Assembly: GCA_025765615.1 (NCBI GenBank)
Contig: JAIVFJ010000166.1
Location: forward strand, 82,154-146,153
Origin: Zopfochytrium polystomum
Lineage: Eukaryota > Chytridiomycota > Chytridiomycetes > Chytridiales > Chytridiaceae
Direction: 5' to 3'
DNA: 64,000 nt
Below are positions 33,911 to 42,559 of the stretch, in pieces; positions within the stretch are counted from its first letter, which is position 1; the number at the start of each line of letters is the position of its first letter. The notes beneath the pieces were generated by a model. The model was not told the DNA's origin. It made no database searches and saw only the letters and a program-made list of their open reading frames with translations. The position numbers and the translations under genes were made by a program.

Positions 33911-36900
33911 GGGGCAATTCCCTGGACCCTCCTCCAAGCTGCCCCTGTTTCATCACCACCACCAGCACCACAAACACCTCAGATTCCAAGCCCCACCAAC
34001 TCACCATGGATGTCAAGATTCAACTCTCACCCAAGTCAACCATCACAACCAAGGCCCTTATAGACTCTGGATCATCCTGCAACATCATTGATGCCACCCT
34101 TGCCAAGTCTTGTGCCATTCCTACGGTCAAGAAATCCACACCCCTCAAGGTCCACTTTGCCAATCATGCTCTGTTCAAGGAAATCAGCCATGAAACCAAG
34201 CTAAACCTCCACATCCAAGACTTTCCACCATCCATGGTCAATCTGGAAGTATTGGATCTTGGCTCACCCACATTCTCTGTCATCCTGGGATTACCATGGC
34301 TGCAAGCCCAGAACCCTGCCATTGATTGGGTCACTGGTCAAGTCCAACCTCCACCAATCGGAACAGTCACCCAAAACTCAAGTCAAGCCCCCAAGTCTCA
34401 TGCTCTCAAGCCCTTGATTCAAGATTCACAGCCAGCCAAGACTCAAGTTCCACAGTTCACAGTTCACAGTCAAGATTCAAGTAGAGCTCATAGAGCTCAC
34501 AGTCATGGCCATGACTCTTGTTCACAGAACCCACAGTCAAAGATTCAAGTACCACAGTTCACAGTCCACATTCAAGATTCAAGTTCCACAGCTCACAGTC
34601 TTTGCCAAGAACAGAACTCTCAGTCAAAGATTCAAGAATCACAGTTCCCAGTCAAGAATTCAAGCCCCACTGCTGAGGAGCACGACAACCTGGACCCATC
34701 AGACCTTTTGCTGGCATCCAAGCTACCAAAAGAATATCTCCCTTATGCTGATGTGTTTTCCAAGACCAAGGCAGACCTGCTACCAGCTCAGAGGCCTTAT
34801 GACTGTGAAATTCCACTCAAGGATGAAACTTGCAGCCCACCTTTCAAGCCACTGTACCACCTCTCTCCACCAGAAGCCAAGGCCCTCCAAGAATACATTG
34901 AAGAAATGCTGAACAAGGGATTCATCCAACCTTCCAAGTCACCAGCTGGAGCTCCCATCTTTTTTGTCAAGAAGAAGGATGGGGGACTGAGACCCTGTGT
35001 GGACTACAGAGATCTCAATGAGATGACAGTCAAGAACCGCTATCCACTGCCTCTCATCTCTGAATTACTGGACAAACTGAGCCATGCAAGGATATTTTCC
35101 AAGATTGACCTCAGAGGTGCCTACAATTTGGTCAGAATTAAGCCCCAGGATCAATGGAAGACTGCCTTCAGATGCAAATACGGTCACTTTGAGTACTTGG
35201 TTATGCCCTTTGGACTTACCAATGCTCCAGCTATTTTCCAAGGCATGATGAATGACATCTTCAGGGATATTCTGGACCTTTTTGTCATTGTCTACCTGGA
35301 TGATATCCTGGTATTTTCATCTGACACTGCAAGCCATATGGGACATGTCAAGACTGTCTTGGAGAGACTCAGACAGCATCACCTCTATGCAAAGCTGGAG
35401 AAGTGTGAATTCCACAAGACCTCCATTGAGTTTTTGGGGTTCATTGTGTCTGACAAAGGGATCTCCATGGCACCAGACAAGATCCAAACTATTCTTGAAT
35501 GGAAGGCTCCAAATTCCATCAAGGATGTTCAAAGCTTCCTTGGATTTTGCAACTTCTACAGAACCTTCATTGCCAACTATTCTGCCATAGCCAAGCCTCT
35601 CACTGATCTCACCAAGAAGACCACCAAGTTTGAATGGACCCCAGCAGCAGAGCAAGCCTGGCTAGCTCTTAAGACAGCAACCACAAGTGCACCACTCCTT
35701 AAGCATGTGGATCCCTTGCTTCCCTTCACCTTGGAAACTGATGCCTCAGACTATGCCCTTGGCGCTGTTCTGTCCCAGCCAAGCTCTCAGGACCCCTCTG
35801 CTCCTCTGCACCCAGTGGCATATTACTCCAGGAAGCTGAACAGTGCTGAGTGTAACTACACAGTCCATGACAAGGAGTTGCTTGCAATTGTGGAAGCATT
35901 CAAATTCTGGAGACACTACTTGGCTGGTTCTAAAGGCATCTCTGTCTATTCTGATCACAAGAACCTCACCTTCTTCAGGGCAAGGAGGTTGCTCAAGCAG
36001 AGGCATGCCAGGTGGGCTGAACTGCTCTCTGAGTATGACTTTAAGCTGTGCTATTCTCCTGGCCACCTTAACACTGTGGCTGATGCCCTGTCAAGAAGAA
36101 CAGACCTTGCACCTGAAGGGGGAGATGGTTTCACCCCACCATCCAAGACACACCTTTCATTGCTTCCTGACAGTGTGTGGGCCCATGCTATTTCCAAGGA
36201 CCCCAAGCCTCACAAGATTCAAATCAGCCAAGAAGAGGAAAAACTTGAGATACTCAAGACAAGGCATGATGCAGCAACAGCTGGACACCCAGGAGAGCAC
36301 AAGACATATGAGCTTGTTTCCAGAGACTTCTACTGGCCAGGCATGAGGAAGTACATCAAGAACTATGTCAGCAGCTGTGAAACCTGTCAAAGAAACAAAT
36401 CCAGCAGACACAAGCCCTATGGACTTCTGGAGCCCCTCCCAATTGCCATCAGCCCTTGGTCATCAATATCCATGGACTTCATTGTGAAACTGCCCCCATC
36501 CCATGGATTTGACTCTATCCTTGTTGTCATCTGCAGAAGGACAAAGTTGGCCCATTTCATCCCCTGCACTGAGAATATAGATGCACAAGGAACAGCAGAC
36601 CTGTTTTTGCAGCACATATTCAGGCTCCATGGGCTGCCTCAGTCAATCGTCAGTGACAGAGGACCACAGTTCAGATCTCAATTTTGGAAAGCACTCACAG
36701 CAGCCCTTGGAATCAAGTCTCAACTGTCAACTGCTTATCACCCTCAGACTGATGGACAAACAGAAAGAACAAACCAGACTCTGGAGCAGTATTTGAGGTG
36801 CTATGTCAGCTATCAACAGGATGATTGGCCCACCCTCCTTCCACTGGCAGAATTTGCTCTCAACAATTCTCTCCACTCAAGCACCCAGCTATCTCCTTTC

Positions 36901-37545
36901 TTTGCAACCTATGGCTTCAATCCAAGAGGAGATCTTCTGGGACAAGAGACCCTATCCAATGTCCAAGCTCCTGCTGCGGCTTCACACTTACATAAGCTCA
37001 AGATCATCAACTCCTTCCTGGACTCCACCCTGAAGCAAGCCCAAGAAGATGCCTCAAGATTTGCCAACACTCACAGAATGGACCATGACCTTGCTGTGGG
37101 TCAGCAAGTTTGGCTTCTGAGGAAGAACTTGCAGACCAAAAGACCAAGTCCCAAGCTAGACAACCTCAAGTTGGGTCCTTTCAAGATCTTGGAGCAAATC
37201 AATCCAGTCACCTTCAAGCTGGATCTCCCTGCATCCATGAAGATCCACCCAGTTTTCCATGTCAGCCTTTTAGAGAAGTTTGTGGCCAATTCCATTCCAG
37301 GCAGAGTTGTTCCTCCTCCTCCTCCAGTTGAGGTAGAAGGTGAAGAGGAATTTGAGGTTGAACAAATCTTGGATGCCAAGTGGTTTGGAAGAACACTCAA
37401 GTTCCTTGTTAAGTGGAAAGGTTACTCAGATGCTGACAACACCTGGGAGCCTGAGTCAAACCTCACTCACTGCCAAGACCTTCTCCTCGAGTTCAAGACC
37501 AGGTACCCCACCAAGTTGCAGAAGAGGCCTAAAAGGGGGAGATGA
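33826..37545 (+). CDS. pol: Gypsy pol: protease, RT, RNase H, integrase, chromodomain
   Basis: The frame is -1 relative to gag and stays open for about 1,240 codons. It is probably translated by frameshifting rather than from its own start. In order: aspartic protease (ALIDSGSSCNIID), reverse transcriptase (GLRPCVDYRDLNEM, MPFGLTNAPAIFQ, VYLDDILVFS), RNase H (LETDASDYALGAVLSQ) and integrase. The integrase has an HHCC finger (GHPGEHKTYEL, then CETCQRNK) and a DDE core (SMDFIV, VSDRGPQFRS, STAYHPQTDGQTERTN). A C-terminal chromodomain follows (EVEQILDAKWFGRTLKFLVK, then WKGYSDADNTWEPESNL). All catalytic residues visible in these motifs are intact. The chromodomain places it among chromoviruses, whose integrases often target modified histones. 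Confidence 0.95.
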   Translation: MFLLWLQGACCQGLPKEEAPKLPGPGSLRGNSLDPPPSCPCFITTTSTTNTSDSKPHQLTMDVKIQLSPKSTITTKALIDSGSSCNIIDATLAKSCAIPTVKKSTPLKVHFANHALFKEISHETKLNLHIQDFPPSMVNLEVLDLGSPTFSVILGLPWLQAQNPAIDWVTGQVQPPPIGTVTQNSSQAPKSHALKPLIQDSQPAKTQVPQFTVHSQDSSRAHRAHSHGHDSCSQNPQSKIQVPQFTVHIQDSSSTAHSLCQEQNSQSKIQESQFPVKNSSPTAEEHDNLDPSDLLLASKLPKEYLPYADVFSKTKADLLPAQRPYDCEIPLKDETCSPPFKPLYHLSPPEAKALQEYIEEMLNKGFIQPSKSPAGAPIFFVKKKDGGLRPCVDYRDLNEMTVKNRYPLPLISELLDKLSHARIFSKIDLRGAYNLVRIKPQDQWKTAFRCKYGHFEYLVMPFGLTNAPAIFQGMMNDIFRDILDLFVIVYLDDILVFSSDTASHMGHVKTVLERLRQHHLYAKLEKCEFHKTSIEFLGFIVSDKGISMAPDKIQTILEWKAPNSIKDVQSFLGFCNFYRTFIANYSAIAKPLTDLTKKTTKFEWTPAAEQAWLALKTATTSAPLLKHVDPLLPFTLETDASDYALGAVLSQPSSQDPSAPLHPVAYYSRKLNSAECNYTVHDKELLAIVEAFKFWRHYLAGSKGISVYSDHKNLTFFRARRLLKQRHARWAELLSEYDFKLCYSPGHLNTVADALSRRTDLAPEGGDGFTPPSKTHLSLLPDSVWAHAISKDPKPHKIQISQEEEKLEILKTRHDAATAGHPGEHKTYELVSRDFYWPGMRKYIKNYVSSCETCQRNKSSRHKPYGLLEPLPIAISPWSSISMDFIVKLPPSHGFDSILVVICRRTKLAHFIPCTENIDAQGTADLFLQHIFRLHGLPQSIVSDRGPQFRSQFWKALTAALGIKSQLSTAYHPQTDGQTERTNQTLEQYLRCYVSYQQDDWPTLLPLAEFALNNSLHSSTQLSPFFATYGFNPRGDLLGQETLSNVQAPAAASHLHKLKIINSFLDSTLKQAQEDASRFANTHRMDHDLAVGQQVWLLRKNLQTKRPSPKLDNLKLGPFKILEQINPVTFKLDLPASMKIHPVFHVSLLEKFVANSIPGRVVPPPPPVEVEGEEEFEVEQILDAKWFGRTLKFLVKWKGYSDADNTWEPESNLTHCQDLLLEFKTRYPTKLQKRPKRGR

Positions 37546-37898
37546 TGTTATGAATCACCCTCTGGAAACCTCTGGAACCTTCTAGAACATTCCTTCATGG
37601 AACCTTCTGGAACCTTCTGGAACCTTCTAGAACATTCCTTCATGGAACCTTGTGGAACCTTCTGGAACCTTCTTTGCTTTCCTGACTTGTCTTGTTGTCA
37701 TTGGTATCATTGGTATCATTGTATTACTAATTGCTCTTTCTGGAACTTTCTTGGAGTCTTGACAAGGAACACTCTCAAAAGGTATAAAAGGGGGAAGGGG
37801 GACCTGTCCCATCCCTCAAGTGAATTATTGTTTCCAATACAATCATCACTCCTCTCAGTTTCTTGTCTGCCTTGTCCTGTCCTGCCCTGTTCCTGACA
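37546..37898 (+). repeat. Gypsy 3' LTR
   Basis: Same ends as the 5' LTR. The GAA/TTC array (37562-37672) is one 10-bp unit shorter than in the 5' LTR. The rest reads identical by eye. Confidence 0.95.
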
Positions 37899-37903
37899 CA
37901 GAG

Positions 37904-37917
37904 GGTGATTCATAACA
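37904..37917 (-). repeat. Distal end of the interrupted reverse LTR
   Basis: GGTGATTCATAACA is the reverse complement of the first 14 bases of the LTR (TGTTATGAATCACC). It follows the CAGAG target duplication directly. Confidence 0.85.
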
Positions 37918-38515
37918 CTTTTGTTTTCCCCACCTTTTTGCAGTACCCTCCTCAGCAGTGCCTTCCCTGATACGTTTCCTTTCCTTACCCTGCTACGGTT
38001 TTCCCAGATCGGTCAATTGGTTTGGGTTTTTCACCTGGGCAGTGGCGTTTCAAATTCTCTCACTCAGTGTCTCCCTTTGAAGTTGTTGCTTTTTTTTTTT
38101 TTTATATTGTTCCAGCCCCGAAGGGCCAACGGGAAGAGAAAGCGCCATCAATGGTGAACCGTTATAGACTACGTCCAGGTTTCACCTCGGCAAACCCACC
38201 CCATGCACTACAGACTTATAGGGTCGTCAGGCATCTCCACCGCACCACTCCTTGTGATTCAAGACCGTACTCTTTCTTGTTGAGTTGTTGCTTTTGAAGC
38301 CGCCTGTGCAAGGGGGAGTGTTGGAGTATGCCCTCACAAGAAAAAGAGAAGAATCAATTCCTTGGCTTGTCACGCCCTTTCCTGCTCTCGCGATCACACT
38401 CTCCTGCAACCACCGCCCTGGAGGCCAAATCTAAACATTTTCTTCCACTTTCTTTTTTTTTTTTGTTTTTTTTTTTTTTTTTTGCAATGCAAGGACTGAT
38501 TTGACCCCTGTGATC
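37918..38515. repeat. Intergenic stretch with another Copia-type 3' relic
   Basis: ATCTCCACCGCACCACTCCT, then GATTCAAGACCGTACTC at about 38231-38285, recurs in reverse near 56405-56465. It is followed by AAGGGGGAG and TGTTGGAGTATG (38311-38331), which look like a polypurine tract and LTR start of a further family. T-rich runs occupy 38090-38105 and 38452-38483. No host gene is seen. Confidence 0.5.
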
Positions 38516-40688
38516 ATGAGTTTCCCTCCTCTCGTTCCTCGCTCGCGTGCCTCACCTTCCTCCTCGTCGCCTTCCACCCGACCGTCCAGCGCGTTCAGCC
38601 GACTTCCGCCCACACTCCTCCGACAGATCTGCCGCCACGCCGGCCTGCGCCGCTCCTGCATAGTCATCCTCGAGGACGAAGCCGAGCGCGCTGCCAGGAA
38701 CTACATCACCTTCTCATCTCAGACAAGGGGTGATGGACAACCACTACATCCGCCCCCAATCGGCTGCGCCGTCACTGCAGAAGTTTACGTCAGCGACCGC
38801 TCCCTCCCGTGCGCTTGCCCTCCCGACGTCCCTTCTGCGAGTCTCCCGCGCGATGCACGCTGCAGCCATCAGCGTTCTCTATGGGGAGAACGTCATCGGC
38901 ATCGCGCCGTTCACAGACGCCTTCGACGGCCTTGCCCCGGCAGCAGCTCGCGCGATCCGGCACGTCCTCGTCAACATGCCGGAGCCTGATCTGGAAATCG
39001 GCGAAACGGCTGCATCCTTGGAGCTCAAGTACGCGGCTTCGTTCTCAACCTTTTGCCGCGTCATTCGAGAGCGGCTGTCCCCGCACGACCTCGACATGCA
39101 CCTGAGGCTCTGCTTCAAGAAGGCTTCATGTTCGGCGTTCCGCGCTGCAGTTCGGGACGCCGGAACAGCGCCGCCAATGGTCAAGTCGTGTGCAGTGATG
39201 ACGCTATCACCAAAGGGCAGGTCGGCCAACTCCAAGGGCGAGTCCCGCGCCATCGCCGGCTTCATGACATCCGGGGCTCCCATCATTGAAGCAGAAAGTA
39301 CCGCTGTGCGCCCGGCTGACTCCTTTCCCATAATGCGCTTACCTCATCATGTGCGAAAGGAAATTTTGAGATACTCTGGACTGCTGTGGCGATGGGAACC
39401 GACCTTTTACAAGGAACAGCTCTACATTCGCCAAGGAAAGCTTGACTGCGTGAAATACACCAGGAGGACTCTGCTGGATTGGGGCGATTGTCAGAACGCT
39501 GGGGCGGGCATCGAGTATGAGGAAGAAGATGCCTCTTCGCGGCCGCGTCCTGGCTGGACCATTGTTGGCAACCCACGATTACTGTTTTCTCGGGCACACA
39601 GCGGGTTTGATTGCTGCGGTCGCTGCATTCCAGTCGTGTCCATGAACCTGTGCCCATCGCTCGGATTTTCTCGCTCGCCGCACCAGCCGACCGAACGTTT
39701 CTTGTGCTTCTGCCCTCCTGTCATTGGAGGCGAACCGTCATACTCCCCGACTTGCACTTGCTTCAGGATTCCCGTGGCTCTCCTGACCGTCAACAGAACG
39801 ATCCACGAGGAGGCTATGGACGTCCTATTCGGCGAGAACCGGTTCGTCCTCGAGTTTGGCGGGAAGCTTCACAGCAGGAGCGACAACAGACACGAAGAGG
39901 ACCCCAACAAGATTCAGCCAATTGGGTTTCTGCGAAACCTCTCCTCCACCGCCCGCGGTCGCCTGCGCAGAATCACTCTCGCTCTTCCATATGTCCAGTA
40001 CTTCTACACTGGCCTCTTGAACCCGGAGAATGACCCGCGAAACCCGCCACCAGCGAAGATTGCAGCCAAGCACCTCGCAGAGGAAGCTGACTTCTTCTAC
40101 TCTGAATTCTTGCCCGACTTTGATGCCGGGGAGAATCATGCTTTCGAGCTGTGGCACTGGCGTGAGACGGTGCGGTACCTGGCTGAATGCGCGGACTTCA
40201 ATAATCTGGACTTGGCCGTGGACGGCACCGGGATGCTCCATGAGAAGCTTGTGCAGGTGCGGCGGCAGTTTGAGCGTGAGGATCCGCGCACAAACGCCGA
40301 AATGTTTGACAGCTGGCTGCGTATGTTGCTGCAGTACGACCTCGTGGCAGCGGCGCGGCCCATCGAGAAGTTTTTTGGCGCCGACGGCGGCGGCGGCGGC
40401 GGCGGCGGCGGACGCTCACGCGTGAGACAGTTCAGGGCGTTCTGGCCCGCGCTCCACTGGCTCGAGGACCAGATCGAGGCCAAGGTGAACGGAACTCCGA
40501 AGTTGACTGCTTTGTCGGAGTCGGGGTCGCAACCAGCCGCCCTGCTGTCGGCAGAGCGCGTGGAAAACTTTGAGGACGGCGACGAGGTAGCGGACTGGAT
40601 GAAATTGCCTCCTTCGGAACGCAATCCGTGGTTCCCGACGAGGCGGTTTCTGAGAAGCTCGCCTTTCTTCTACTCGATGGAGTTTTAG
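38516..40688 (+). CDS. 2EXR/F-box-like fungal protein with two repeated domains; apparent frameshift
   Basis: Two homologous halves are visible. The first has RLPPTLLRQICRHAGLRR, then LLRVSRAMHAAAISVLYGEN. The second has RLPHHVRKEILRYSGLLWRW, then LLTVNRTIHEEAMDVLFGEN. This pattern (helix LP..(I/L)R..I, then L..(V/N)R..H.EA...L(Y/F)GEN) is common in large fungal families of F-box/2EXR-like proteins of unknown role. The first ~70 codons (38516-38727) are in a different frame from the rest (38730-40688). The switch falls at GGGG (38727-38730); three Gs would make the gene continuous, and no GT-AG intron restores the frame. It may be a recent pseudogene, a sequencing error or an unusual splice. 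The C-terminus has a Gly run encoded by (GGC)n. Total about 720 residues. Confidence 0.65.
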
Positions 40689-40835
40689 ACGCGGATTGTC
40701 CGCCAATGCACTGTGCTCGAATCATTTAGCCAACCCCGTAGCGGAGAACGACCACCCGCGACCGAAGCTAGACAAAATTGAGGATCCCCAATATGAAGTG
40801 TCTACAGAATTTGCGCCGCGTCCAGCAAGTGCGTG

Positions 40836-41345
40836 ATGGACTGCCAAACCCCCACCACCACCACCGCCTCAACATGCACTGCGATCACTCACACGCAGCT
40901 TCCCCGTCGTCGCTGCCTGCTGCGGCTGCTCGTCGCCGCAGCCTTTTTCTTCTTGCTTGCTGCAAGCTCCGTCGGCGTCGTTGCTGCCCCAAAATCAGGA
41001 AAAAGCTTCGCCGAGGCGGTGAAGCAGGACAGAGGCGCCAGTCCAGTGCCACAGGACGCGAACGCCCCAGTACCTGCTGTACCCGGGCCTGACAAGCCCG
41101 CTCCTGCCGGACCTGCTCCTGCCGTCCCCGGTCCTGCCGCCCCCGCTCCTGCCGCTCCCCCGCCCGCTCCTTTGTCCTTTGCTGAGATCGCCAGCAAAAA
41201 TACCGAACCAGGCACTACTAGTAGTCCCCAAACAGGCACCGTTGTTCCCGCAGTCTCGACCCGTATACCCTCCATCTCTGACACTCGACAAGTGGTTACA
41301 GATGGCGGACATACATGGATATTCCATCGAAAGAGGTCCAGATGA
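40836..41345 (+). CDS. Small secreted or membrane-anchored Ala/Pro-rich protein
   Basis: The frame encodes 169 residues. A Thr-rich leader is followed by a basic cluster and a long hydrophobic segment (LLVAAAFFFLLAASSVGVVA) ending at an AAP signal-peptidase-like site. A repeat region follows, built from units such as PAPAGPAPAVPGPAAPAPAA, then a Ser/Thr-rich tail. No family is recognised. The long stretch before the hydrophobic core could mean a type II anchor rather than a cleaved signal. Neighbouring sequence is transposon-rich, and it may be a lineage-specific gene. Confidence 0.45.
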   Translation: MDCQTPTTTTASTCTAITHTQLPRRRCLLRLLVAAAFFFLLAASSVGVVAAPKSGKSFAEAVKQDRGASPVPQDANAPVPAVPGPDKPAPAGPAPAVPGPAAPAPAAPPPAPLSFAEIASKNTEPGTTSSPQTGTVVPAVSTRIPSISDTRQVVTDGGHTWIFHRKRSR

Positions 41346-41746
41346 GTGATCCGCGAAACTACGACTATCAGACGATGTAAAATGACCTCAAGGCATTCCA
41401 CAAACCATGTGTCTCAAGGTCGCGACTCCTCAAAATATTCGATGGTCGCATGACTCCACGTTCCTGGTCAAAATTACCTTCATCTCGGAACAACGACAAC
41501 AGGCTCCCCAGGGATTCCATTCCCAAAGCATGAAGAACCGACGCAAGATGCGTTAGATGCGTGCGGGCACCATGGTCGCTGCGCTGACCAGCAGGCGGTG
41601 AATCAGTTTGTGAGACACCGGTTTGGCCAGAACGCGAGAACACACGAGATCAAGGCGGAAATGCGAAGAGCCGTTTTTGTAGCTTACGGCCGAGCGAAGC
41701 CATCGGAGGATGATAACCACAACAAAGTATACGGGGAGGCGGAGTT

Positions 41747-42480
41747 TCATGCTCCTTGCTTTAACTGCGGCAAGTTTTTGAGAAAGCTTGGTACACTGCG
41801 TCGGCGGGTCCTGAAAGCCGAGCCTGCGAAAAGGTACTTGGAACTCTTATGCTCCTCAACTGCAGACTTTGTGAAGAATAAATGCACTGAATCCTGAAAT
41901 TGGTTTTGGTAAATCTCACGTGCACCAGCCCTTTCATAACTGCAGTTGTTCACAAGAAATCTCGAGTGATCTTTTGTCATGATGCCATTGTGCAATGCCC
42001 TCAAGAGGTCAACAAAAGTTGCTTGGTTTGGGTCATGGCCAACAACCTGCTGATGATGGATTGTTGTGAGGCGTGCAGTCTTGTTGAAAAGTTTATAGGA
42101 ATGATAACCAGCCTTTTCTTGGTCTGTTTTTGCCCTGGTGCCATTAAATAACAGAGTACCTCCAACTGGAGGTATCTGAGCCAAGTCTCCCACCAACAGG
42201 ATAGAAAGGCCCCCGAATGGCACATCTGGCTTAACAAATGCCTGCCTCAATCGTGAATCCATCTTGCCCATGATTTTGCAGCTGACCATTGAGTATTCAT
42301 CCACAATGAGCAGCCTCACATTGCGAAAAACCTGCTGAAGATTTCCAAGCTGTTTTCCTGAGATCAAGCCACCCCTCTTTGATCCACGTACATCAAGCTT
42401 CAATAGAGAGTGTAAAGTTGTTCCTCAATGGCAAACGCAGCTTTAGCTGTGAAGGCTGCACAAACAACTTCATTTTGCAA
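41747..42480 (-). pseudogene. Helitron-type Pif1 helicase fragment
   Basis: The readable part (42403-41747) carries helicase motif II, RLLIVDEYSMV, and motif III, LLVGDLAQIPPVGG, of the Pif1/RecD superfamily. Just upstream, in another frame, is FTAKAAFAIEE, resembling motif Ia. A frameshift near 42400 separates the two. The Walker A region and the C-terminal helicase motifs are missing. Pif1-like helicases of this type are the usual C-terminal domain of Helitron Rep proteins; I see no Rep domain nearby. Confidence 0.75.
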
Positions 42481-42559
42481 AAAGCTGCTGGACAGAGCAT
42501 TGATTACATGGGACCGCGTGTGGAACGATTCACAGTGCCTAATCCTTCAGCTTTCGTCC

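Larger units (their letters stand above)
32584..37898 (+). mobile_element. Full-length Ty3/Gypsy chromovirus nested in its own family's LTR
   Basis: The element has a 5' LTR at 32584-32946 (363 bp) and a 3' LTR at 37546-37898 (353 bp). Both begin TGTTATGAATCACC and end CCTGACA. A 5-bp target duplication CAGAG lies at 32579-32583 and 37899-37903. A polypurine tract AAAAGGGGGAGATGA abuts the 3' LTR. Two overlapping reading frames encode gag and pol without internal stops. By eye the LTRs differ mainly by one 10-bp unit in the GAA/TTC array, so the insertion looks recent. I see no standard TGG-type primer-binding site after the 5' LTR. Confidence 0.95.
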
